Part shown: positions 8,367-16,610 of the stretch, in pieces
Layout of the letters: every line of letters begins with the position of its first letter
Position numbering within the stretch: the stretch's first letter is position 1
DNA from: Alloalcanivorax marinus
GTDB lineage: Bacteria > Pseudomonadota > Gammaproteobacteria > Pseudomonadales > Alcanivoracaceae
NCBI RefSeq assembly: GCF_016906305.1
Contig: NZ_JADDOL010000017.1
Location: forward strand, 20,975 to 84,974
DNA: 64,000 nt
Reading direction: 5' to 3'
The notes under the pieces: generated by a model
The model's input: the letters and a program-made list of their open reading frames with translations, nothing else
What the model was told of the DNA's origin: nothing
Databases searched by the model: none
Position numbers and translations under genes: made by a program

Positions 8367-10838
8367 TCAATCGTTGATTTCCGACCAGTCGAACCGGGTG
8401 ATGCGGTTGCTGATCAACGAGAACACGTAGACGTCACCGCCGCCCACGGCCACCTGCTCGGTGTCGAACAGACCGCCGGGGCGGGTGCCCAGATCACGGT
8501 CCAGCCAGTGGCCCTGGTAGGCCGGGCTGATCACGCCGGCGCCGTCGGGGCTGTAGTCGTCCGGGTTGGCCCAGGCCCGCGCCACCATGTTGAAGCCGTC
8601 GGCCACCACCAGGGCGTCCTGGGCGGCGTCGTAGGCGAGACCAGCGGGCAGGAACAGGCGCTGCGGGTCCAGGTCGTCCGGGTGGTCGTAGGTGCCGCCA
8701 CCCAGGCCGACCTGGCCGATCAGGGCGCCGTTGGCCGGGTTCAGCGCCTGGATGCGCTGGTTGCGGCGGTCGGTGACATAGACCCGGTCGTCCAGGGCGA
8801 GCACGCTGCCGATCTGGTCGAAGGTGCCCGGCGCGCCCTGTTCGAAGAAGTCCGGGCCCAGGCTCCAGTTCTCGCCCAGGTCGTTGCCCTTGGAACTGTC
8901 CACGCCGCCGGCGTACCAGTTGCCGTCCAGGGTGCCGCTGCCGCTGTCGTAGTCGAAACGCCACACGTAATTGTCGAAGCTGGTGATGTAGACCGCGTGC
9001 TCGTCGCCGCCCTGGGTGACGTTCACCGACACCGGGTAGTTGGTGTTGCTGGTGGACAGGCCGATTTCCGGCACCGGCAGGCCGCCGGTGCGGTAGCTCA
9101 GGTTGAACAGCTCTTCCAGGTTGCCGTCGGCGTCGTAGATGCGCAGGCTGGCGTCGCCGGTGTAGGGCCAGGGCAGGGTGGCGTCGGCGCCCACCAGCAC
9201 CGCCACGCCTTCGCCGATGTTGCTGTCGGTGAAGGTGGCGATGCCGGTGACCCCGTAGCTGATGTTGGTGCCCGGGAAGCGGCCCTGATAGTTGCCGCTG
9301 CTGTCGTACATGTTGATGCGGGTGTTGGGCGTGTCGCTCACCAGCAGGCGGTTCTTGTTGCCCAGCCAGGCCATGCCGCTGGCGGAGTGCAGCTGGCCGG
9401 CCAGGGTGCGCGGGTGGCCCCAGAATTCATTGTTGGACACGGTGCCGACGCCGGCGGACACGGAGCAGCGCAGCAGGGTGGTGCCGCTGGAGTTGGTCCA
9501 GCATTTCTTGATGCGGTTGTTGCCGGAGTCGCTGACCAGATGCACCCGGGCGTTGCTGTAGTAGTAGCCCCAGGAATAGATGTTTTCCCGATAGAAAGTA
9601 CCGTCGGCGCGGATCACCGGCACCAGATCGTTGGGCAGCTGGAAGGCTTCGTCCTCGGTGCCGGCGCTGGTGGGCGCGCGCATTTCCACCTGATGGATGC
9701 CCAGGCGGCCATAGATCCAGGCGGCGGAGGCGTCGCTGCTTTTGCTGGTGCGGTAGCGCACCGGGTTGGCGTCGCTGGTGCTGGCCAGGTTGCTGAAGCG
9801 CAGGATGCGGCCGCTGTAGGTGTCCGCCACGTAGAGGTTGCCGTCCAGGTCGGTGCGCAGCCCGCGCGGGCGCTTCAGGTGGTCGGCGCTGCCGCCGTCG
9901 CGGAAGCGACCGATCATGTCGTCCAGGGTGAGCTGGCCGGTGGCGGTGTTGACGCGGAAAATCTTGATGCGGTTATTGCCGTTGTCGGCCACGTACAGGT
10001 AGGTGGCGCCGTTGTCCGGCGAGGTGTAGTAGGTCATCCCCTGGGGGATGCGGAAGCCGTCGCGCTTGGCCGGTTCGCCGGCGTAGTCGTCGTAGTAGGT
10101 GGAGTCGGTGCCGTAGTCCTTGTCCACGCCACGGATGCGCGGGCCGGCGCCCACGTAGCGGCCGCTGCCGTCCTGGTGGCCCAGGGTCTGGATCAGCGTC
10201 ACCTGGTAGCCGTTGTCCGGGTCGATGCCGAACGCCTTGACCCGATGGTTGAATTCATCGGACACATAGATAAAGCCCTGCGGCGTGATGGTCATGTTGC
10301 GCGGCAGGTACAGGTCCTCGCCGCCGCCGTGGCCGGGCTGGCCGATGGAGGTGACGTATTCGAAGCCGCCGGCGCTGCCGGTCACGGTGCGGAAAAAATG
10401 AATCTGCTGGCGGCCCACGTCGTTGACATAGAGGCCGGCCAGACGATCGTCGTCCGCCTCGCTTTTCGACAGGAAAGCGATGCCCAGGGGCGCGCGGATT
10501 TGCGGTACCGAGGAGGCCGGGCTGTCGGCGGCCAGGGTGGTGTCGGCGTCGTCCAGGCGGCCCACCAGGGCGCCGTTCAGATTCAGCACCTTGATTTCAT
10601 GGTTGCCCATGTCCGCCACATAGACCCGGGCGCCGCTGGCGCCGCCGCTCAGGGAGTCGCGGTCATAGGTGACGGTGGTGGGGGTATTGAACTGGTAGCG
10701 CTGCTGCACCGGCTCGCCGGTGAGCTCCGTGGAGCGGTCCTCGTCGGCGAAGGTATCGAACGCGCCCGCGGTGAGGGGCAGCGCGGTGAAGGGCAGGGCG
10801 CCGAGTAGCAGCGCGCCGGCCAGGGCTTTTGTTTTCAT
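8367..10838 (-). CDS. Exported NHL-repeat beta-propeller protein
   Basis: The 823-residue protein has a clear Sec signal peptide (MKTK, hydrophobic run, cleavage near AGA-FD at about 26). Start at 10838 has GGGAG 7 bases upstream. About eleven NHL-type strands are visible, each reading YVADxxNxxI or similar: YVADMGNHEIKVL near residue 73, then YVSDEFNHRVKAF, YVADNGNNRIKIF, LVSDSGNNRIKKC, YVTDRRNQRIQAL, ending in ISNRITRFDW. That is enough for one large or two smaller propellers. One cysteine pair may form a disulfide (KKCW, LRCSV). No catalytic motif is seen. It lies between enoyl-CoA hydratase and acyl-CoA synthetase genes, so a role in binding a substrate outside the cytosol is possible but unproven. 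Confidence 0.8.
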   Translation of the reverse strand: MKTKALAGALLLGALPFTALPLTAGAFDTFADEDRSTELTGEPVQQRYQFNTPTTVTYDRDSLSGGASGARVYVADMGNHEIKVLNLNGALVGRLDDADTTLAADSPASSVPQIRAPLGIAFLSKSEADDDRLAGLYVNDVGRQQIHFFRTVTGSAGGFEYVTSIGQPGHGGGEDLYLPRNMTITPQGFIYVSDEFNHRVKAFGIDPDNGYQVTLIQTLGHQDGSGRYVGAGPRIRGVDKDYGTDSTYYDDYAGEPAKRDGFRIPQGMTYYTSPDNGATYLYVADNGNNRIKIFRVNTATGQLTLDDMIGRFRDGGSADHLKRPRGLRTDLDGNLYVADTYSGRILRFSNLASTSDANPVRYRTSKSSDASAAWIYGRLGIHQVEMRAPTSAGTEDEAFQLPNDLVPVIRADGTFYRENIYSWGYYYSNARVHLVSDSGNNRIKKCWTNSSGTTLLRCSVSAGVGTVSNNEFWGHPRTLAGQLHSASGMAWLGNKNRLLVSDTPNTRINMYDSSGNYQGRFPGTNISYGVTGIATFTDSNIGEGVAVLVGADATLPWPYTGDASLRIYDADGNLEELFNLSYRTGGLPVPEIGLSTSNTNYPVSVNVTQGGDEHAVYITSFDNYVWRFDYDSGSGTLDGNWYAGGVDSSKGNDLGENWSLGPDFFEQGAPGTFDQIGSVLALDDRVYVTDRRNQRIQALNPANGALIGQVGLGGGTYDHPDDLDPQRLFLPAGLAYDAAQDALVVADGFNMVARAWANPDDYSPDGAGVISPAYQGHWLDRDLGTRPGGLFDTEQVAVGGGDVYVFSLISNRITRFDWSEIND

Positions 10839-10928
10839 GATGCTCTCCCGTTGATTGTTGTTTTGCTTGCCGGCCGCCGGCGGCCGCCCCAAACGGCGGC
10901 CGGCGGTCGGGTTGTGCCGAGAAAATCG

Positions 10929-11678
10929 CTATTTTTTCAGAAAGGCGGCCATGCCCCGGTCCGCCTCGTCGCTTTCGATCTGTTCCAGAAAATGCCGGTA
11001 TTCGGCCTCCAGGCCGGCGGCCACGGTGGCCCGGTCGGGGCGCGTCAGGGCCAGGGTGCGGCCCACGCTGCCGGGTTTGGCGTCGCGGATTGTCTCCGCC
11101 ACCGCCCGCGCCGTGGCGCCGGTGTCCTCGGCGCGGTACTGCACCAGACCCAGCCGGTGGGCCTCGTCCGCGTCCAGACGGCGGTTGGTGAGCTGAATGT
11201 CCAGCGCCCGGGCCCGGCCGATGCGCTCCGGCATCAGCGCGGTCCAGCCGCCGTCCGGGCTGAAGCCCACCACCGTGTACCAGGGCGCGAAGCTGGCCCG
11301 GTCGCCGGCCACGGCGATGTCGCAGGCCAGCACCAGGCCCAGGGAGCCGCCGGTGACCAGGCCGTGCACCGCCACCACCGTGGGCACCGGCAGATCGAGC
11401 AGATCCAGCAGCGTGGCGTTGAGGGTGCCGACCACCTTCTCCGCGTAGGCGCGGCGCTGGTCCCGGGGCGTTTCATGGAAGCCGGCCACGTCGCCGCCGC
11501 TGGAAAAGGAACGGCCTTCGGCGTCCAGAATCAGCACCGCCGCGTCGCTGTCGCGGACCCGCGCCAACTGTTCACGGATCGCGTCCAGCAGCTCCGGCAC
11601 CAGGGCGTTGTGGCGGTGCGGCCGGTTCAGGGTGAGCCGGGCGATGCGTTCCTCGATGCGCAGGGTGGCGGCGCTCAT
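10929..11678 (-). CDS. Enoyl-CoA hydratase/isomerase (crotonase family)
   Basis: The 249-residue crotonase has SSGGDVAGFHE, forming the first oxyanion-hole strand, and HGLVTGGSLGLVLACDIAVAG with the second backbone NH. FAPWYTVVGFSPDGGWTALMPERIG follows. The second catalytic glutamate of E. coli-type hydratases is replaced by D in SPDGG, as in several isomerase-type members, so hydratase against isomerase is open. ATGA links its start to the TetR gene's stop, so the regulator and this enzyme share a transcript. It probably serves beta-oxidation of the compound handled by the downstream genes. Confidence 0.85.
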   Translation of the reverse strand: MSAATLRIEERIARLTLNRPHRHNALVPELLDAIREQLARVRDSDAAVLILDAEGRSFSSGGDVAGFHETPRDQRRAYAEKVVGTLNATLLDLLDLPVPTVVAVHGLVTGGSLGLVLACDIAVAGDRASFAPWYTVVGFSPDGGWTALMPERIGRARALDIQLTNRRLDADEAHRLGLVQYRAEDTGATARAVAETIRDAKPGSVGRTLALTRPDRATVAAGLEAEYRHFLEQIESDEADRGMAAFLKK

Positions 11679-12343
11679 GGGTTTTTCTCCGGGCCTTCCA
11701 GGGTCAGGCCATTGCGGAACAGGTCGGAGATGGTGGCGACGATCTCGTCGAACGACACGTCCCGATCCCACAGCGCGTAGCGCAGACCGAGAAAGTTGGA
11801 CATGCCCATCAGTGCCCACACCCGCACCTCGTTATTGCCGGCGCGGATTTCGCCCTTGCGGGTGGCGTCGGCCAGCATGCGCAGATAGCCGCGCCCGAAG
11901 GCTTCGTAGTATTCGCGGTAGATCGACTCGTCCACGAACTGGGCCTCCTGCAGCACCCGGTACAGGGAGGGGTGCTCGAACAGATACTGCAGGAAGGCGC
12001 GCAGACCTTTTTCCTCCGCCTGCAGCCGGTCGCCGGCATCGACGATCTCGGCGGCCAGATGGGCGCGCACCTGATGGCCCATGTCGCGCACCAGCTCGCG
12101 GAGAATTTCCTCCTTGCCGGCGAAGTAGGTGTAGAAGGTGCCCTGGGCGACGCCGGCGGCGCGGGTGATGTCGCTGATGCCGGCGCGGTGGTAGCCGAGG
12201 GTGCCGAAGGTGTCCTCCGCGGCCTTCAGGATGCGCGCCCGGGTGCGGGCGCCGCGGGCGGTCTTGGGTGCCCCGGGGCCGGCCTGGGCGGCGTCGTCGG
12301 CGGGGTCCGGAGTGGCGGTTTTGAGCGAGGCGGTACGGGTCAT
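11675..12343 (-). CDS. TetR-family transcriptional regulator
   Basis: The predicted 222-residue repressor contains the TetR helix-turn-helix: ARILKAAEDTFGTLGYHRAGISDITRAAGVAQGTFYTYFAGKEE (in pieces, ITRAAGVAQGTFYTYF is the recognition helix region). A ligand domain of about 130 residues follows. I take ATG 12343. An alternative TTG at 12385 adds 14 residues but would put the start inside an 18-bp palindrome. Neither has a good Shine-Dalgarno. The N-terminus before the DNA-binding domain is low-complexity and proline/alanine-rich. It is co-transcribed with the enoyl-CoA hydratase and faces the ABC-importer operon, so it probably controls both through the intergenic sites. Confidence 0.88.
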   Translation of the reverse strand: MTRTASLKTATPDPADDAAQAGPGAPKTARGARTRARILKAAEDTFGTLGYHRAGISDITRAAGVAQGTFYTYFAGKEEILRELVRDMGHQVRAHLAAEIVDAGDRLQAEEKGLRAFLQYLFEHPSLYRVLQEAQFVDESIYREYYEAFGRGYLRMLADATRKGEIRAGNNEVRVWALMGMSNFLGLRYALWDRDVSFDEIVATISDLFRNGLTLEGPEKNP

Positions 12344-12368
12344 GGGAGCCGTCTTTTGTTCTTTGAAA

Positions 12369-12386
12369 GTTGAATCGGTATTCAAC
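12369..12386. promoter_or_regulatory. Candidate TetR operator (18-bp inverted repeat)
   Basis: GTTGAATCGGTATTCAAC: perfect 7-base arms GTTGAAT/ATTCAAC around CGGT, 26 bases upstream of the chosen TetR start. Size and symmetry fit a TetR-family site and autoregulation. No binding evidence exists. Confidence 0.55.
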
Positions 12387-12684
12387 TAAATTAGGTTTGG
12401 CGGGTCATTCTGTCAACCATGAAGACCTTACCGGGACGCCGGAAGAGCGCCCGGAAAGACGTCGGGAAACCCGTTTTGTACTGTTTTTTCAGGGGTTGGC
12501 GCCTTTCCAGGGTGGCGCGGAGTGGAATATTCCACGATTGTGGAATTTTTTCCGCCAAACTCTTGCGGAAAGGTGAATCAGTTGTCATATTGTTGGCGCA
12601 CGCTTTCCAAAGAACAGCAAAACAACAACTCGCGGCCACCGGCCGGAACAAGAACAGCAAGAATCGAGAAGAAGGAGAAATCCT
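12387..12684. promoter_or_regulatory. Divergent regulatory region between tetR and the ABC importer
   Basis: Together with the TetR operator this makes a 341-base non-coding gap. It holds a perfect 14-bp palindrome GTGGAATATTCCAC at 12522-12535, a third GTGGAAT half-site at 12540-12546, and a hairpin TTTCCGC/GCGGAAA at 12549-12571. A sigma-70-like promoter TTGCGG-N17-CATATT lies at 12563-12591. AAGGAG precedes the binding-protein ATG at 12685. The 80-odd bases after the promoter are A-rich and contain repeated AACAGCAA. No open frame here looks real. Confidence 0.5.
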
Positions 12685-13908
12685 ATGAAGCGTCTGATTA
12701 CCGCCACGGCCTTCACGCTCACCGCCCTGGCCGCCGCGCCCCTGGCCCAGGCCGCCGACTCCATCCGCATCGCCCACGTCACCGGCTTCACCGGTCCGCT
12801 GTCCGCCTACGCGGAGCAGCTCAGCGTGGGTCTGGAAATGGGCTTCGAGTACGCCACCGACGGCAGCATGGAGATCGAAGGCCGCAAGATCGAGATCATC
12901 GACAAGGACACCCAGCTGGACCCGGCCCGGGCCCGCTCCCTGGTGGAGGAAGCCTACGCCGAGGACGACGCCCAGATCGTGGTGGGCCCGGTTTCCTCCG
13001 GCGTGGCCCTGGCCACCCTGCCGATCGCCGAGCAGTACGAGCGCATCATCATGCCCGAGGGCGTGGCCGACGCCATCACCGGCGCGGACTGGAACCGCTA
13101 TGTGTTCCGGGTCGGCCGCAACTCCTCCCAGGACGCGGTCTCCAACGCGGTGGCCCTGGGTGAGCCCGGCGTCTGCGTGGCCACCATCGCCCAGGACTAT
13201 GCCTTCGGTCGCGACGGCGTGGCCGCCTACAAGGAAGCGATGGAAGGTCAGGGCGGTAAAGTGGTGCACGAGGAATACCTGCCCACCGACGCCACCGACT
13301 TCACCGCCGCCGCCCAGCGCCTGTTCAACGCGCTCAAGGACCGGGACGGTTGCGAGCAGGGCAAATACATCTTCGCCATCTGGGCCGGCAGCGCCAACCC
13401 GCTGAGCCGCATCCAGGACCTGCAGCCGGAGCGTTTCGGCATCAAGCTGGCCACCGGCGGCAACATTCTGCCGGCGCTGGTGAGCTACTCCGAATTCCCG
13501 GGCATGGAAGGCGCCGGTTTCTACTACTTCGAGTCGCCCAAGAACAAGATCAACGACTGGTTCGTGAAGGAGCACTTCAAGCGCTTCGACGCGGCCCCGG
13601 ACTTCTTCACCGCCCAGGGTTTCTCCCAGGCCATGGCGATCACCGCGGCGATCCGCAAGAGCAAGGGTTCCACCGACACCGAGGACCTGATCAAGGCGTT
13701 CGAAGGGCTGGTGTTCGAGACTCCGAAAGGCAAGATGATCCTCCGCGACGAGGACCATCAGGCGCTGCAGGAGATGTACCACTTCCGCATCAAGGCCGAG
13801 GAGCGGGATGACTGGTTCGCCGACCGCACCGTCACCGCCGGCGTGCCGGAACTGGTGCGCACCATCGCCATCGATCAGATGAACATCCCGATCCGCAACA
13901 AGCGCTGA
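12685..13908 (+). CDS. Periplasmic substrate-binding protein of a branched-chain-type ABC importer
   Basis: The 407-residue protein has a Sec signal (MKRLITATAF to AQA-AD, cleavage near residue 23), followed by the type I periplasmic binding fold. Motifs include HVTGFTGPLSAYAEQ near the N-terminus and IVVGPVSSGVALA, a cysteine pair (GVCVAT, DGCEQGK) and TDFTAAAQRLFNAL. It is of the LivK/amide/urea-binding class. AAGGAG sits 8 bases before the ATG. It is followed by ATPase and permease genes in the order binding protein, LivG, LivF, LivH, LivM. The ligand is not readable. Neighbours suggest a carboxylic acid or its amide or ester, not an amino acid. Confidence 0.88.
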   Translation: MKRLITATAFTLTALAAAPLAQAADSIRIAHVTGFTGPLSAYAEQLSVGLEMGFEYATDGSMEIEGRKIEIIDKDTQLDPARARSLVEEAYAEDDAQIVVGPVSSGVALATLPIAEQYERIIMPEGVADAITGADWNRYVFRVGRNSSQDAVSNAVALGEPGVCVATIAQDYAFGRDGVAAYKEAMEGQGGKVVHEEYLPTDATDFTAAAQRLFNALKDRDGCEQGKYIFAIWAGSANPLSRIQDLQPERFGIKLATGGNILPALVSYSEFPGMEGAGFYYFESPKNKINDWFVKEHFKRFDAAPDFFTAQGFSQAMAITAAIRKSKGSTDTEDLIKAFEGLVFETPKGKMILRDEDHQALQEMYHFRIKAEERDDWFADRTVTAGVPELVRTIAIDQMNIPIRNKR

Positions 13909-13915
13909 GACCAGG

Positions 13916-13939
13916 GGCGTGGCCCGGCCGGGCCACGCC
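13916..13939 (+). other. Intercistronic 24-bp perfect palindrome (mRNA hairpin)
   Basis: GGCGTGGCCCGG is followed directly by its reverse complement, between the binding-protein gene and the LivG-like gene. There is no adjacent T-run. Such hairpins often protect the upstream mRNA, so the binding protein is made in excess over the membrane components. Confidence 0.65.
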
Positions 13940-13980
13940 ACCGTCACCCGCCTTTTTCCGATCATACCGAGGGACCTCCC

Positions 13981-14781
13981 ATGGCCTCCTTGCAACCCGA
14001 AACCGCCTCCCGTCCGGTGCTGGAAACCCGCGACCTGACCATCAATTTCGGCGGTCACGTGGCGGTCAATCAAGTGTCCTGCGCGTTTCACGCCGGCACC
14101 CTGACCTCCATCGTCGGGCCCAACGGCGCCGGCAAGACCACCTGGTTCAATCTGATTTCCGGGCAGCTGCCCGCGTCCGCCGGCAGCGTGCGGCTGTTCG
14201 ACGAGGACATTACCCGACTGGGCGCCGCCGCCCGCGCCGACAAGGGCCTGGGCCGCGCTTTCCAGCTTACCAATCTGTTTCCCAATCTGACCGCGCTGGA
14301 GAACGTGCGCCTGGCGGTGGCGTCGCGCCATCGCATCGGTCATGTGTTCTGGCAGATGGCCAGCCGCCGCCGCGATCTCACCGACCGCGCCGCCGCCTAT
14401 CTGGAACAGGTCAACCTGGGCCGTCGCGCCGACGATCTGGTGGCCAATCTGCCCCACGGCGACCAGCGCAAACTGGAAGTGGCGCTGATGCTGGCGCTGG
14501 AGCCGGAGGTGTTCATGTTCGATGAACCCACCGCCGGCATGAGCGTGGACGAAGTGCCGGTGATCCTGGATCTGATCGCCGACATCAAGAACAAGCAGAA
14601 CAAGGTGATTCTGCTGGTGGAGCACAAGATGGACGTGGTGCGCTCGCTGTCCGACCGCATCGTGGTGCTGCACAACGGCGAACTGGTGGCCGACGGCGAA
14701 CCCGCCGAGGTGATCGCCTCGCCCATCGTCCAGGAAGCCTACCTGGGCGCCACCGCCGACGACCCCGCCGAGGAAGCCTGA
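13981..14781 (+). CDS. ABC importer ATPase, LivG-like
   Basis: The 266-residue nucleotide-binding subunit has Walker A GPNGAGKTT near residue 45, Walker B VFMFDEPTAGM, and the switch LLVEHKMDVV. The signature loop is the LivG-type variant LPHGDQRKLEVAL in place of LSGGQ. GAGGGA stands 6 bases before ATG 13981. With its partner one base downstream it would form the ATPase pair energising the LivH/LivM-like pore at the cytoplasmic membrane. Confidence 0.9.
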   Translation: MASLQPETASRPVLETRDLTINFGGHVAVNQVSCAFHAGTLTSIVGPNGAGKTTWFNLISGQLPASAGSVRLFDEDITRLGAAARADKGLGRAFQLTNLFPNLTALENVRLAVASRHRIGHVFWQMASRRRDLTDRAAAYLEQVNLGRRADDLVANLPHGDQRKLEVALMLALEPEVFMFDEPTAGMSVDEVPVILDLIADIKNKQNKVILLVEHKMDVVRSLSDRIVVLHNGELVADGEPAEVIASPIVQEAYLGATADDPAEEA

Positions 14782-14782
14782 T

Positions 14783-15508
14783 ATGAGCGACCCGATTCTT
14801 TCCCTCACCGGCGTGCGCGCGGACATCGACCAGTACCACATTCTGCACGGCGTGGACCTGCGGGTGCCGAAGGGCGAGCTGACCGTGCTGCTGGGCCGCA
14901 ACGGCGCCGGCAAGAGCACCACGCTGCGCACCATCATGGGCCTGACCACCGTGACCGGCGGTCAGGTGCGTTTTCGCGGCGAGGACATCACCGGCCAGCC
15001 GACGCCGCGCATCGCCCGCCAGGGCATCGCCTTCGTGCCCGAGAACATGGGCATCTTCAGCCTGCTGACGGTGCGCGAAAACATGGTGCTGGCGGCGGTC
15101 AGCGGGCCCATGGACGAACAGCGGCTGAACTGGATTTTTGAACTGTTCCCGCCCCTGAAAAAATTCTGGAACCGGCCGGCGGGCAATCTTTCCGGCGGCC
15201 AGAAGCAGATGCTGGCCATCGCCCGGGCGGTGATCGAGCCCCGCGAACTGCTGCTGGTGGACGAGCCCACCAAGGGGCTGGCACCGGCCATCATCAACGA
15301 CCTGGCGGACGCCTTCGAGCAGCTCAAGCAACAGCAGGTCAGCATTCTGCTGGTGGAACAGAACTTCAACTTTTCCCGGCGTCTGGGCCAGTCCGTGGCG
15401 GTGATGAACGACGGCGGCGTGGTGTACGCCGGCCAGATGGCCGAGCTGGCCGACGACGAGGACCTGCAACAGGAGTTGCTGGGGCTCGGTCTGGGCGCGC
15501 ATCAATAA
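14783..15508 (+). CDS. ABC importer ATPase, LivF-like
   Basis: The 241-residue ATPase has Walker A GRNGAGKST, a canonical signature LSGGQKQM, Walker B LLLVDEPTKGL and the H-loop replacement LLVEQNFNF (glutamine-asparagine where many ABC proteins have histidine, as is usual in LivF). The ATG lies one base after the LivG-like stop. LivF-type proteins pair with LivG-type proteins. TPRIARQGIAFVPENMGIFSLLTVREN is the Q-loop region, with E in place of Q. Confidence 0.9.
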   Translation: MSDPILSLTGVRADIDQYHILHGVDLRVPKGELTVLLGRNGAGKSTTLRTIMGLTTVTGGQVRFRGEDITGQPTPRIARQGIAFVPENMGIFSLLTVRENMVLAAVSGPMDEQRLNWIFELFPPLKKFWNRPAGNLSGGQKQMLAIARAVIEPRELLLVDEPTKGLAPAIINDLADAFEQLKQQQVSILLVEQNFNFSRRLGQSVAVMNDGGVVYAGQMAELADDEDLQQELLGLGLGAHQ

Positions 15509-15538
15509 GCGCGATCAACGAATAAGGAGAACACAGTC

Positions 15539-16597
15539 ATGTCGGCGCACGACGAAATTCTCGAACCGCGGCCCCAGGGCGTCCTCGCCCGGTTCCGCGC
15601 GTTCCGCGAGAAACGGCCGCACCTGTTTCTGCTGGTGCTGATGATGCTGGTGGCGTTTTTCATGATGGACCCGCGCACCTGGGTGGTGCTGACCATCAGC
15701 GGCCTGGCCATGGGCGCCATGGTGTTTCTGATGGCCTCGGGCATGACCCTGACCTTTGGTCTGATGAACGTGCTCAATCTGGCCCACGGCGCCTTTATTT
15801 CCCTGGGTGCCTTCGCCGGCGCCACGGTGCTGGTGCACTGGCTCAACGCCAGCGCCGGCGAGTCGTCGCTGCTCGCCAACCTGGCGGCGGTGGTGCCGGC
15901 GCTGGGCTTCGCCCTGGCGGTGGCCGGGCTGGTCGGCCTGCTGTTCGAGCGGCTGGTGATCCGGCCGGTGTACGGCGATCACCTCAAGCAGATCCTGGTC
16001 ACCGTGGGCGGTTCCATCATTCTGATGGAAATGATCCATGTGATCTGGGGGCCCAATGAGATTCCGGTGCCGCGCCCGGACGCGCTCACCGGCGCCTTTC
16101 TGCTACCCGAGTCCTGGCCGGTGATCGGCGGCGTGGCGCTGGAAAAATACCGGCTGATCGCGGTGATCCTGGGGCTGGCGGTGTACGGCATGATGACCTG
16201 GGTGATCGAACACACGCGCACCGGCATTCTGATCCGCGCCGGGGTCGAGGACCAGGAAATGGTGGAGGTGCACGGCTACCGCATCCGCCTGCTGTTCCTG
16301 GGCGTGTTCGTGGCCGGCTCGGCGCTGGCCGGGCTGGGCGGCGCCATGTGGGCCATGTACCGGGAGATCATTACCGCGCACATGGGCGACGAACTGATGA
16401 TCTCGGTGATCGTGGTGATCATTCTCGGCGGGCTGGGTTCCATCAAGGGCTGCTTCTACGGCGCCGTGCTGGTGGGCCTGATCAATCTCTATGTGGGCTA
16501 CCTGGAACCGCGTCTGGCGGCGGTGGCCACCGTGGGCCTGATGGTGGGCGTGCTGATGTGGCGTCCCCAGGGCCTGATTCCGGTCATCAAGGTTTGA
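15539..16597 (+). CDS. ABC importer permease, LivH-like
   Basis: The 352-residue inner-membrane protein has about eight hydrophobic helices after a charged cytoplasmic N-terminus of some 35 residues. GLMNVLNLAHGAFISLGAF is the typical LivH start of the pore. GVEDQEMVEVHGYRI is the ATPase-coupling loop, and VIVVIILGGLGSIKGCFYGA the conserved C-terminal helix pair. AAGGAG precedes ATG 15539. The long N-terminal extension relative to LivH of E. coli is a small oddity. Confidence 0.88.
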   Translation: MSAHDEILEPRPQGVLARFRAFREKRPHLFLLVLMMLVAFFMMDPRTWVVLTISGLAMGAMVFLMASGMTLTFGLMNVLNLAHGAFISLGAFAGATVLVHWLNASAGESSLLANLAAVVPALGFALAVAGLVGLLFERLVIRPVYGDHLKQILVTVGGSIILMEMIHVIWGPNEIPVPRPDALTGAFLLPESWPVIGGVALEKYRLIAVILGLAVYGMMTWVIEHTRTGILIRAGVEDQEMVEVHGYRIRLLFLGVFVAGSALAGLGGAMWAMYREIITAHMGDELMISVIVVIILGGLGSIKGCFYGAVLVGLINLYVGYLEPRLAAVATVGLMVGVLMWRPQGLIPVIKV

Positions 16598-16610
16598 GGG
16601 GCGCCCGGCT

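Noticed and set aside
12495..12610. Sigma-54 promoter before the ABC importer
   Set aside because: TGGCGC-like boxes occur, but none has GG-N10-GC with a proper TTGC at -12.
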